Counted from the stretch's first letter, positions 1-6,805 are shown. The stretch is DNA of 8,794 nucleotides from Methanomassiliicoccales archaeon (GCA_027365715.1 DAHXLZ010000125.1:1-8794); one strand, 5' to 3'. Notes: generated by a model not told the origin, from the sequence alone. A program made the numbers and translations.

Positions 1-1227
1 CCTGACCCGTCAACATTCGCCATATTGCCGTTCTTTTCTGAAGAACAGAAGACGGCAAGACTTTTCGTGGACATTTATGAGGGAGGATCGCATGAAAGAT
101 TCACCAGAGATCCGCGGTACATCGCGCAGAAGGCATCAGACGATGCCCGCAACAGCGGATACGATACAACCTACTGGGGACCCGAGCCGGAATTTTTTAT
201 CTTTGACGGCATCAAAGTTACGCCGACACCGTTGAGCGCAAGGGACGGCTGGGGCGGTTCCGGTTACGAGATTATATCGAAGGAGGCGCCATGGTACACA
301 GACGGAGGCAGGCAGTTCCCGATAAGGTTCAAGGAAGGGTACTACCCGGCACCGCCGCAGGACACACTCGCTGATTTCAGGAACGAAACTTCCAGCATAC
401 TGATCAATTCATTCGGACTCGATGTTGACGCACATCACCACGAAGTAGCCACCGCCGGCCAGTGTGAGCTCAATCTTCACTTCGATGAGCTGGTCAGGAC
501 GGCGGATAGTGTAGTCACGATGAAATATGTGCTGAAAAACGTTGCAAAACGAATGAACATGATTTGCACGTGGATGCCCAAACCTGTTTTTGGCGACAAT
601 GCATCCGGAATGCACGTGCATCAGAGCCTCTGGTCTTCAGGCAAAAACAGCTTCTACGATCCCGATGACGATTACGCCGAAATCAGCCAGACAGGAAGAT
701 ATTACATCGGCGGCCTGATGGAGCATGCTCGCGCACTGTGCGCCATAACGAATCCGACTACCAATTCATACAGGAGGCTCGTCCCCGGATACGAGGCACC
801 GGTGTTCATCGCCTGGAGCAAGAGAAACAGATCGGCAAACATACGTATACCGATGTATGAAAGGGGAGAGGAGAAGAGCAAGAGGCTCGAGTACAGAACT
901 CCGGATCCGAGTGCCAACATATATCTTGCAGAGGCTGCCATGCTCGCTGCCGGTATTGACGGCATAAAAAAGAAGATAGACCCCGGCAACCCGGTTGACA
1001 GGGATATTTACAAATTGACGGAACTGGACAGGAGGGAGCTGGGCATAAGGGAGCTGCCTGGCAGCCTGAAGGAAAGTCTGGAAGAGCTGCAGACAGACCA
1101 TGACTTCCTGCTGCCTGTTTTCTCCAGTGACCTGATTGAGAGGCACATAGAGCTGAAAATGGACGAATTCCTCAATGTGGCACTGCGGACGACACCATAT
1201 GAGGTCTACAGATACATGGATATCTGA
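1..1227 (+). CDS. glnA: Glutamine synthetase, type I (5'-truncated by window edge)
   Basis: Glutamine synthetase makes glutamine from glutamate, ammonia and ATP in the cytoplasm, the main route of ammonia assimilation; type I enzymes are dodecamers. The frame is open from base 1 and begins with the conserved PDPSTF stretch, so the N-terminal beta-grasp portion (roughly 70-90 residues) lies outside the window, and the TTG at 25 is an internal leucine. Visible family motifs are GPEPEFFIF, HHHEVATAGQ (nt 433-462), the ATP-binding signature KPVFGDNASGMHVHQS (580-627), NPTTNSYRRLVPGYEAP, NRSANIRIP and EYRTPDPSANIYLAEAAML. The insertion before GYYPAPP and the tyrosine in DIYKL (codon 1009-1011) resemble the I-beta subtype, in which that tyrosine is the adenylylation site in bacteria. 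The residues around it (KLTELDRRELGIRELPGSL) are closer to I-alpha, so regulation by adenylylation is doubtful. The identity is very secure. Confidence 0.96.
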   Translation, partial: PDPSTFAILPFFSEEQKTARLFVDIYEGGSHERFTRDPRYIAQKASDDARNSGYDTTYWGPEPEFFIFDGIKVTPTPLSARDGWGGSGYEIISKEAPWYTDGGRQFPIRFKEGYYPAPPQDTLADFRNETSSILINSFGLDVDAHHHEVATAGQCELNLHFDELVRTADSVVTMKYVLKNVAKRMNMICTWMPKPVFGDNASGMHVHQSLWSSGKNSFYDPDDDYAEISQTGRYYIGGLMEHARALCAITNPTTNSYRRLVPGYEAPVFIAWSKRNRSANIRIPMYERGEEKSKRLEYRTPDPSANIYLAEAAMLAAGIDGIKKKIDPGNPVDRDIYKLTELDRRELGIRELPGSLKESLEELQTDHDFLLPVFSSDLIERHIELKMDEFLNVALRTTPYEVYRYMDI

Positions 1228-1251
1228 TGCCACACCTCACAATGTGCCGGG

Positions 1252-1270
1252 ATGCGGCAATCGGCCGCAT
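1252..1270. other. Perfect 7-bp inverted repeat between glnA and the ABC operon
   Basis: ATGCGGC (1252-1258) and GCCGCAT (1264-1270) are exact inverted copies around a 5-base spacer. The repeat lies 25 bases after the glnA stop, and its right arm runs into the TATA-like sequence of the next gene. No T-run follows on the plus strand, so it is not a classic terminator. It could be an RNA 3'-end hairpin for glnA or a protein-binding site abutting the promoter. The structure is seen directly; the role is inferred. Confidence 0.45.
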
Positions 1271-1281
1271 ATAGTTAAATA
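1269..1281 (+). promoter_or_regulatory. TATA-like box for the ABC transporter operon
   Basis: The A/T-rich run ATATAGTTAAATA is centred about 26-30 bases before the GTG at 1304, the usual distance from an archaeal TATA box to the transcription start. This spacing implies a leaderless mRNA starting at or next to GTG 1304. It would place the alternative TTG at 1286 upstream of the transcript. Confidence 0.5.
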
Positions 1282-1303
1282 GGGATTGGCAGAGTTTAAA
1301 TGC

Positions 1304-2065
1304 GTGACTCCGCCCGGCATACCGCTTGCTGTCGATTCCCTCATAATCAGATATGGCGACAGGATTGCAGTTGACAGTCTTTCTTTCACTATCCGGCCGG
1401 GGCAGATATTCGGTCTCCTCGGACCAAATGGCGCAGGCAAAACTTCAACACTCAAGGCAGTACTTGGACTGGTGGAGAAAAAGGGGGGGAGGGCACTCGT
1501 CTACGGCAAGGACGTCTCCGAAGACCCGTCGTACGTGAAGTCGCACATCGGTGCAGTCCTCGAGAGTCCGGTTCTGTTCGATTCCCTTACACCCAACGAA
1601 TTCATCGAATTTGTGGCGTCTGTGCGTAAAATGCAGAATACAAACAGGATAAGGCAGCTTGTGGGCGCATTCGCTCTTGAAGAATATATGGATACACCTA
1701 TCGCCAGTCTTTCAATGGGAAACAGGCAGAAGACGACGATTGTCGCCGCACTCATGTCGGAGCCGCAGCTGCTGCTCCTCGATGAGCCGTTTAACAGTCT
1801 CGATATACGATCTGTGAAGATATTCAGGGAGCTGATTTTAAACCATGTGAGGAAGGGAAACTCTGTTCTCTTCTCCACGCACATTCTTGATGTTGTGGAA
1901 AAGATGTGCGATCAGGTCGGCATCATTGACCGTGGGAGAATGGTCGAGCAGGGCACTGTAACCGAGCTGAGGGAGAGGCTGAAGGGCTCGACGCTGGAAG
2001 AGATTTTCCTCAAGGCGACAAACATGGAACAGGAAATCGAGAGCCTGCTCAAGGGACTTGAATAG
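1304..2065 (+). CDS. ABC-2-type transporter, ATP-binding subunit
   Basis: This is the nucleotide-binding subunit of an ABC exporter. It would bind and hydrolyse ATP on the cytoplasmic face and power the permease encoded next. Counting from GTG 1304 (253 residues), it has Walker A GPNGAGKTS (about 40-48), a variant Q-loop region with glutamate at VLESPVLFDSLTP, a degenerate signature SMGNRQ (137-142, normally LSGGQ), Walker B LLLLDEPF (about 157-163), D-loop SLD and H-loop STH (His193). The C-terminal LEEIFLKAT stretch is typical of ATPases paired with ABC-2-type membrane proteins. GTG 1304 was chosen because the TATA-like box sits about 26 bases upstream; TTG 1286 would add six residues. The substrate cannot be told from sequence. 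Drug, lipid, bacteriocin or polysaccharide export and Na+ extrusion all occur in this superfamily. Confidence 0.92.
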   Translation: MTPPGIPLAVDSLIIRYGDRIAVDSLSFTIRPGQIFGLLGPNGAGKTSTLKAVLGLVEKKGGRALVYGKDVSEDPSYVKSHIGAVLESPVLFDSLTPNEFIEFVASVRKMQNTNRIRQLVGAFALEEYMDTPIASLSMGNRQKTTIVAALMSEPQLLLLDEPFNSLDIRSVKIFRELILNHVRKGNSVLFSTHILDVVEKMCDQVGIIDRGRMVEQGTVTELRERLKGSTLEEIFLKATNMEQEIESLLKGLE

Positions 2066-2179
2066 GATGGTGCTGAACTGGAGCAGAACAGGCTGAGCGG
2101 CCGGCTGAAGAGGAGAGTTGTTTCCTCTGTTTATCTTGAAATCATATTTCACGGTTACTCCGGCACCGGCCTGACAGGG

Positions 2180-3604
2180 ATGCCTGTGCATAACGCCAGG
2201 AAGACAATTGCCAGCGCATCAGTATACAAGTACGTTCTCACAGCATTTGTTAGCGTAGCAATGTCCCTGCTGGTCATGTACGCTGCTTTTGAAGGCAAGT
2301 ACAACAGGTCAATCTTCCCGATAACGGTGTTCATCTGGATCATGCTGATTTCACTGATTACCTCAATGCAGCTTTCATACGGCGCGTCCGGAAGCGGCAA
2401 CATAAGAAATTTCCTTTACACTATGCCGCTGACGAAGCGCGATGCTGCCAGCGTTGCCGCCTATGCCATGATCAAGACCATTGACCTTCCAATTGCTTCA
2501 GCCCTGATCATCATGCTGCTGTCATATGCCGTTATTGGTTTCTACGGCATGCTTTCAGGTCTTCTTGCACTTTTTACAGGTTTCTCGGTGTTCCTGATTG
2601 TAACATCCGCAGCAACCAGGGCGTTCAGGAATTTTTCTGTAAGCAACAGGATGAGCACGATTGTCCGCCTGCTCTCAACGCTGCCGATCGTATTCTTTCT
2701 GGCAATCCCGTCACTGCTCTTCAGACTTAACCTGAATCTTAACAGTGCTGAGATGACATATATCCCCATACTCAACCTGTCAGGCGTTCTCTATGGTTAT
2801 GGCTTCGCCATAGTAGCGGCTGCATTGTTTGCATCAGCCATGTTTGCCGCCGGCTCATATTTTTTCAGGAATACAGCCATGGAACTGATATCACCTGTCG
2901 AGATGCGTGGAAGGAAGGAGGGCCATCTCAATCTGAAGATTAGGTCACCCCTCTCCTCACTTATTGTAACAGATCTGAGGCAGGTCTTCAGATCGCCGAG
3001 GCTGGCGAGCCTCCTGTTCCTCCCGTTCATTCTGGTTGTCGTGGTTGTATTCTATTTCTACTCGGCGGGACATTCAGGGCTGAAAATACCCTTCACAGTC
3101 TTCTATTCGGAGGACATACTGCCTATTGCCTTTGTCAGTTCCTACATCGCTTATCTGCTGTTTATGACCGAACTTCGGGGCCTTGCGTATTTCAAACTGC
3201 TTTCTATCTCGAAATATCTGAACATGCTCGCAAAGATGATCGTGGCGTTCATCTTCTATGCGCTATCCTCAACAGCGCTGTCCGTGATACTCCTGCTTGC
3301 AGGCAGGCCCGTTGAATACCTGATTGCCGTTTACACGCTCTTTTTCCCGCTTCTTGCATCAGTCATATTCACAGCGGCATACTTCCAGAGCGCTGTGAAA
3401 GAGACGAGGTTCGGAGTTTCCAATCCGTCCTCATACATATTCTACACACTTGCGAATCTGGCCGTTTTCACAATACCGGCAGGCGCGTTTCTTGCCGGAT
3501 ACCTCATCTTCAGCAGTGTCCCGATCGCATCCATCTCCATCGCATCCGTATCTGCCATTGAGATTGTACTGATGGCACTCATGCTGATCCGTTCGTCCGA
3601 TTAG
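2180..3604 (+). CDS. ABC-2-type transporter, multi-spanning permease subunit
   Basis: This is a strongly hydrophobic protein of 474 residues from ATG 2180, the evident membrane partner of the preceding ATPase. About twelve helices can be counted in two halves of six. The first six run from YVLTAFVSVAMSLLV to FAIVAAALFASAMFAAG. A charged cytoplasmic linker around residues 230-275 (ISPVEMRGRKEGHLNLKIRS, ending near FRSP) follows, and then six more helices end just before the C-terminus LIRSSD. No substrate motif is recognised. The start is uncertain. ATG 2180 has only a weak ribosome site and lies 114 bases after the ATPase stop. The same frame is open all the way back to that stop, and its 38 codons look protein-like (RLSGRLKRRVVSSVYLEIIF), but they contain no ATG, GTG or TTG. 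An ATG at 2067, one base after the ATPase stop, is in another frame. Confidence 0.85.
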   Translation: MPVHNARKTIASASVYKYVLTAFVSVAMSLLVMYAAFEGKYNRSIFPITVFIWIMLISLITSMQLSYGASGSGNIRNFLYTMPLTKRDAASVAAYAMIKTIDLPIASALIIMLLSYAVIGFYGMLSGLLALFTGFSVFLIVTSAATRAFRNFSVSNRMSTIVRLLSTLPIVFFLAIPSLLFRLNLNLNSAEMTYIPILNLSGVLYGYGFAIVAAALFASAMFAAGSYFFRNTAMELISPVEMRGRKEGHLNLKIRSPLSSLIVTDLRQVFRSPRLASLLFLPFILVVVVVFYFYSAGHSGLKIPFTVFYSEDILPIAFVSSYIAYLLFMTELRGLAYFKLLSISKYLNMLAKMIVAFIFYALSSTALSVILLLAGRPVEYLIAVYTLFFPLLASVIFTAAYFQSAVKETRFGVSNPSSYIFYTLANLAVFTIPAGAFLAGYLIFSSVPIASISIASVSAIEIVLMALMLIRSSD

Positions 3605-3643
3605 CACGTAAAGTGTTTTAAGGGGCTTTCAGGTTCATCAGCC

Positions 3644-4003
3644 GTGTACAGGAAGGAGAGCCTCGAAGCGAAAAAAATAGCCAGAGAGCGGATAGAGAAG
3701 CTCTTCATAATGGCGGAACAGCTCGCAAGAGAGGGGATGAAAGAGCGCAGCAGGCAGTATGTTAAACTTGCAAGGAGAATCGGCATGAAGCTCGATATAC
3801 CTGTGGGACATAGAAGGGAATACTGCCGCGACTGCAACTCAATACTCATTCCTGGAACGACATGCAGGACAAGGTTAGCGGGGCGGAAGATCACAATAAC
3901 ATGTCTTAACTGCAGCAGAGTCTCCCGTTACCCTTACCGATCAGGAAAAAATATGAGAGCAGAAAACAGCCGGAGAGAAGAGGACACGGTGATTGCACGT
4001 TAG
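3644..4003 (+). CDS. rnp4: RNase P protein component 4 (Rpp21/Rnp4 family)
   Basis: This is the archaeal RNase P subunit that, with its partner Rnp1 (Rpp29), supports the catalytic RNA in removing 5' leaders from pre-tRNAs. The 119-residue product has the family layout: a basic N-terminal helical part (about 1-50, ESLEAKKIARERIEKLF and RSRQYVKLARRIGMKL), then a zinc ribbon with Cys61, Cys64, Cys87 and Cys90 (YCRDC and TCLNCSRVSRYPY). An extra cysteine at 74 sits in the family-like PGTTCRTRL segment. The C-terminal 20 residues are charged and probably disordered. The start is GTG 3644, which agrees with the usual beginning of the family just before the first helix; no clear Shine-Dalgarno sequence precedes it. 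It is probably cotranscribed with the CRM gene and serS, which makes this a tRNA maturation and charging cluster. Confidence 0.93.
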   Translation: MYRKESLEAKKIARERIEKLFIMAEQLAREGMKERSRQYVKLARRIGMKLDIPVGHRREYCRDCNSILIPGTTCRTRLAGRKITITCLNCSRVSRYPYRSGKNMRAENSRREEDTVIAR

Positions 4004-4011
4004 ACAGAAAA

Positions 4012-4239
4012 GTGAAAAGGGAAGCACAGGAGCTGAAGGCAACTGTGCAGGTGGGAAAGAAGGGTGTTACGGAAGAGGCCATCAGGGAGACCATGGAGCA
4101 GATTGAAAAGCGCGGCATGGTAAAGGTAAAGTTCAATGTAGACGGCGCAGGAATAGATGAATTTGTCAAAGGCGTGTCTGAAAAAGGCACATTGATCATG
4201 AAGACTGGAAGAACACTGGTATTCAGGAAGAGGAGATGA
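4012..4239 (+). CDS. YhbY-like CRM-domain RNA-binding protein
   Basis: This is a small basic protein (75 residues) that consists entirely of a CRM domain, the RNA-binding fold of bacterial YhbY and plant chloroplast splicing factors. Bacterial YhbY associates with pre-50S ribosomes; the archaeal role is less defined. The fold's GxxG loop is visible as VGKKG (residues 14-18), after helix REAQELKATVQ and before helix TEEAIRETMEQIEKRGMVKVKF. The C-terminal TLIMKTGRTLVFRKRR strand is also typical. It starts at GTG 4012, 8 bases after the rnp4 stop, and its stop overlaps the serS start (ATGA). A good Shine-Dalgarno-like GGTGAT at 3988-3993 lies 18 bases from the GTG, too far for it. It would be properly spaced for the in-frame TTA at 4000, which is not a standard start. 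Confidence 0.88.
   Translation: MKREAQELKATVQVGKKGVTEEAIRETMEQIEKRGMVKVKFNVDGAGIDEFVKGVSEKGTLIMKTGRTLVFRKRR
4225..4235 (+). promoter_or_regulatory. Ribosome binding site for serS
   Basis: A purine-rich AGGAAGAGGAG run directly precedes ATG 4236. The AGGA at 4225-4228 has 7-base spacing and can pair with the 16S rRNA tail. It lies inside the end of the CRM gene, consistent with translational coupling through the ATGA overlap. Confidence 0.6.
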
Positions 4240-5525
4240 GGAAAGTGCTGGACACCAGATTCTTAAGGGATAACCCGGAAATCGTCAGGCAGGCACTCGC
4301 GAGCAGGAACAGTGACACGACGCTGCTGGACAGATTCCAGTCGATGGATTTGAAATGGAAAACGCTCGTTGAGAAGAGGAACTCGCTCAACAGGATCAGA
4401 AACGAGATATCGCTCAGAGTGTCCAGACTGAGCGGCGCGGAGAGGGAGAGAGAGGTTGAGGAGGCAAAAAGGATTTCTTCAGAGCTCAAGAGCGTGGAAA
4501 GCGGCATATCCGGGATTGAGAAGGAGAGGGAACTGCTCCTCATGCACTTTCCCAACATTCCGAACAGAAGGACGCCTCCGGGAAAGAGCGAAATCGATAA
4601 TGTCATAATCAGCGTGCCTTCAAAACCCGCAGAGCTGAACTTCAAACCTCTGCCTCATTACGAGATATGTTCCAGAATGGGCATACTGGATCTGAAGAGA
4701 GGGGTGAAAATAGCAGGCAGCGGCTTCTATGTCCTGAAGGGGGACGGTGCGAGGCTGGAGAGGGCGCTTATAAACTACATGCTTGACATTCACAGAAAAC
4801 AGGGATACACAGAGGTGCAGGTGCCCATTGTAGTGAGGTCTGCCTGTGCTGAAGGAACAGGCCAGCTTCCAGAGAAAAGGGATGACATGTACTGGGTGAC
4901 AGGTGAGGATCTGCTGCTGAACCCGACCGCAGAGGTACCTGTGACAAACCTGCTCAGCGAGGAGATACTCTCCGTTGAGGATCTGCCGCTTTACTACACA
5001 GCATTCCTCTCTTCATTCAGGAAGGAGGCCGGCAAGCACGTAGATTTGAAAGGCATAGGAAGAGTGCATGAATTCAACAAGGTTGAAATGGTAAAGATCG
5101 TGGAGCCTCAGAATGCCGAAAAGGAGCTCGAGAGCCTGCTGAAGGATGCGGAAGAGGTGGTGCAGGGGCTGCGTCTTCCCTACAGGCTGAAGCACCTCTG
5201 CACTGCGGATCTGGGTTTTGCGAATGAGGAGACATACGACATAGAGGTCTACGCTCCGGGCGTCGACAGCTGGCTGGAAGTCTCATCGTGCAGTTCATTC
5301 TCTGATTTCCAGGCGAGGAGGGCACACATAAAATACAGGAAGGCTCCGCACCTGAAAAGCGAGTTTGTCTCCACACTCAACGGCTCAGGCCTTGCGCTGC
5401 CAAGGACCTTCATAGGGGTTGTTGAGAACTGCCAGAGGGAAGACGGCACCATTGGAGTGCCCGAAGTGCTCAGGCCATACATGGGTGGAGACAGGGAAAT
5501 TACCGCCGTAAAGCATCCGGAATGA
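4236..5525 (+). CDS. serS: Seryl-tRNA synthetase (class II)
   Basis: Seryl-tRNA synthetase charges tRNA-Ser with serine and also provides the Ser-tRNA used for selenocysteine synthesis where present. At 429 residues it is full length for the standard SerRS family, not the rare methanogen type. Residues 1-110 form the N-terminal tRNA-binding coiled coil (charged heptads about 35-100). The catalytic domain follows, with TAEVP (231-235, serine/ATP pocket), motif 2 from FRKEAG (261-266) to RVHEFNKVE (276-284), the EVSSCSSFSDFQARR segment (about 348-362), and motif 3 NGSGLALPR (382-390) followed by NCQREDGTIGVPEVLRPYMGG. All key elements are intact. It is the third gene of the rnp4-CRM-serS cluster and overlaps the CRM gene by four bases. 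Confidence 0.97.
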   Translation: MRKVLDTRFLRDNPEIVRQALASRNSDTTLLDRFQSMDLKWKTLVEKRNSLNRIRNEISLRVSRLSGAEREREVEEAKRISSELKSVESGISGIEKERELLLMHFPNIPNRRTPPGKSEIDNVIISVPSKPAELNFKPLPHYEICSRMGILDLKRGVKIAGSGFYVLKGDGARLERALINYMLDIHRKQGYTEVQVPIVVRSACAEGTGQLPEKRDDMYWVTGEDLLLNPTAEVPVTNLLSEEILSVEDLPLYYTAFLSSFRKEAGKHVDLKGIGRVHEFNKVEMVKIVEPQNAEKELESLLKDAEEVVQGLRLPYRLKHLCTADLGFANEETYDIEVYAPGVDSWLEVSSCSSFSDFQARRAHIKYRKAPHLKSEFVSTLNGSGLALPRTFIGVVENCQREDGTIGVPEVLRPYMGGDREITAVKHPE

Positions 5526-5527
5526 TA

Positions 5528-5537
5528 ATTATAAAAA
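5528..5537 (+). promoter_or_regulatory. TATA box for the zinc-ribbon membrane protein gene
   Basis: ATTATAAAAA begins two bases after the serS stop. An archaeal start site would be expected near 5555-5562, giving a leader of about 40 bases before ATG 5598. A palindrome (5564-5576) falls at the beginning of that leader. Confidence 0.5.
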
Positions 5538-5563
5538 CCCGGGACAGAATTCGTACCGCAGGC

Positions 5564-5576
5564 CGGATGGCATCCG
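5564..5576. promoter_or_regulatory. 13-base palindrome in the leader, possible operator
   Basis: CGGATG and CATCCG are exact inverted copies around a single G. A one-base spacer cannot form an RNA hairpin loop without opening base pairs, so a DNA-binding dimer site is the more natural reading. It lies just downstream of the expected transcription start of the zinc-ribbon gene, where a repressor would block transcription. The role is inferred from position only. Confidence 0.3.
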
Positions 5577-5597
5577 CCCGGTTCAGTGTGAGCAAAT

Positions 5598-6059
5598 ATG
5601 GAGGAAGTTGTTGAAGTTGTTGCGTGCCCGGTCTGCGGGAAGGAAGTCACAATGGAAGATGTTTCGTGTCCACATTGCAGGGCAGCATTTGAACCCGGCA
5701 CTGCTGAGGAGCCTGCTGTGGCATATCCGGGGAGCAGCAATGCACATCACCAGAAGGATGCTAAGAGAGGCAAAATCAATTTTAGCTCTGCAGGAATGCA
5801 GTCATCTCTTCTCGGCATAACGTACGTTTTCGGTTATGGATCGATAATTGCCGGCAATTACGTTTCCAGCGGCGGTCTGCTCAATGCGAGTTCCGAAATG
5901 ATGCTTGTGACTGCCGGAATAATCACCATTGCCTTTTCCATTCTGATAGCATTCTTCCTGACTCGAGTCGGAGATATCAGGACCGGGAAGATCAACTATT
6001 CAATGATTGCACTGTTCCTTCTGCTTCTTCCGCCGCTCTTCCTGACATTCAAGTGGTAG
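5598..6059 (+). CDS. Zinc-ribbon membrane protein, function unknown
   Basis: This 153-residue protein is not assignable to a named family. It starts with a zinc ribbon, CPVCG...CPHC (Cys10, Cys13, Cys24, Cys27), followed by a hydrophilic linker (about 35-65, ending in basic KDAKRGK). Three predicted membrane helices follow at about 68-90, 101-122 and 132-151, and the chain ends on the last helix at KW. The layout is a cytoplasmic metal-binding head on a short membrane anchor, common among uncharacterised archaeal zinc-ribbon proteins. ATG 5598 was chosen because it precedes the ribbon closely and follows the TATA box by a reasonable leader; ribosome binding upstream (GTGAG) is weak. It is convergent with the next gene, only 7 bases apart. 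No function is proposed. Confidence 0.82.
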   Translation: MEEVVEVVACPVCGKEVTMEDVSCPHCRAAFEPGTAEEPAVAYPGSSNAHHQKDAKRGKINFSSAGMQSSLLGITYVFGYGSIIAGNYVSSGGLLNASSEMMLVTAGIITIAFSILIAFFLTRVGDIRTGKINYSMIALFLLLLPPLFLTFKW

Positions 6060-6066
6060 GCACACT

Positions 6067-6732
6067 TCAGCTCTCAGCGTTTCCATCCTGCACATATGAT
6101 GGGTTTGCGGCAGCCGTCTCATTCCTGGGTATTGCGGTGAGACGCCTCTTCTTCCTGGATATCCGGACGAACTGGAAAATCATGCCCGTGACAATTACAG
6201 CGAGCGCCGCAACTGTTGCGATGCTTCCGAGCTTCAGCACGGTCAGGCCGTAGTCGACCATAAGACCGCCGCCGAGTGCAGTGAATACTGCAATCAGATC
6301 TTTGAAGTAGACAATGCAGATAATAAATACAATCACTGCAGCGATTAGAGCTGTGATGAAAGGTACGGAAGCTGTCTGAGTTCCACGGCTCGCTATACCT
6401 CCACTGACCCCAAACAGCAGGAGCACGCCGATAAATGAGAAATATGCCAGCATCAGTGATATTCCCGCTTCGGCAATATAATAGAAAAGGAGGCCGCCGA
6501 TGATTGCGCCAATCAGGCCCACAAGAAGACCCCCGAGGAGGCCCGCTATGGCCGTTCCAAACGCGAATCCTATTACCGCTCCGAGTATGCTGCCTATGAG
6601 CGCTGTTGCAATTCTCCAGATTGTTTCTCCGAAGAAGGCAAGCAGGAGCCCTATCCCTATTGCAATTATGCCAACGTAAGGAAAGACAGTCTGCGGGATC
6701 GCAGGGATGAGCGCATAAAGATGTGTAACCAT
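6067..6732 (-). CDS. Glycine-rich seven-helix membrane protein, function unknown
   Basis: This 221-residue integral membrane protein has about seven helices (roughly 17-35, 40-62, 64-86, 90-109, 122-142, 146-165 and 169-189). A basic RISRKKRR segment (190-197) follows the last helix and probably faces the cytoplasm; the tail is polar. Helices 2 and 3 are packed with small residues (ALIGSILGAVIGFAFGTAIA and GLLGGLLVGLIGAIIGG), which favours tight helix packing. This is reminiscent of the DUF4203/TMEM198-type membrane proteins, but I would not name the family without a profile search. ATG 6732 has a TATA box centred about 26 bases upstream and no Shine-Dalgarno sequence, so the mRNA is probably leaderless. 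Its 3' end meets the zinc-ribbon gene with 7 bases between stops, so the two transcripts must overlap. Confidence 0.82.
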   Translation of the reverse strand: MVTHLYALIPAIPQTVFPYVGIIAIGIGLLLAFFGETIWRIATALIGSILGAVIGFAFGTAIAGLLGGLLVGLIGAIIGGLLFYYIAEAGISLMLAYFSFIGVLLLFGVSGGIASRGTQTASVPFITALIAAVIVFIICIVYFKDLIAVFTALGGGLMVDYGLTVLKLGSIATVAALAVIVTGMIFQFVRISRKKRRLTAIPRNETAAANPSYVQDGNAES

Positions 6733-6755
6733 CGGAAATCAAGTTCATCCCGGAG

Positions 6756-6764
6756 TATAACTAC
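6756..6764 (-). promoter_or_regulatory. TATA box for the seven-helix membrane protein gene
   Basis: On the minus strand TAGTTATA(C) is centred about 26-28 bases before ATG 6732. This matches the spacing to an archaeal transcription start at the A of the start codon. Confidence 0.5.
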
Positions 6765-6805
6765 TTTATTGGTCGAGTATCGAAACTTACCGATTCCATG
6801 TGTGA

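Noticed and set aside
25..27. TTG as the start of glutamine synthetase.
   Set aside because: The frame is open to base 1 and encodes the conserved PDPSTF stretch, so the gene continues to the left of the window.
1286..1288. TTG start for the ABC ATPase.
   Set aside because: It lies only a few bases after the TATA-like box and would be upstream of the expected transcription start; it has no ribosome site.
2063..2065. TAG at the end of the ATPase read as pyrrolysine to make an ATPase-permease fusion.
   Set aside because: TAG is also the stop of the permease, rnp4 and the zinc-ribbon gene, so it behaves as an ordinary terminator here; readthrough is kept only as a remote option.
5074..5740. 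Long minus-strand open frames under serS and the zinc-ribbon gene.
   Set aside because: They lie antisense to well-identified proteins and show no family resemblance.
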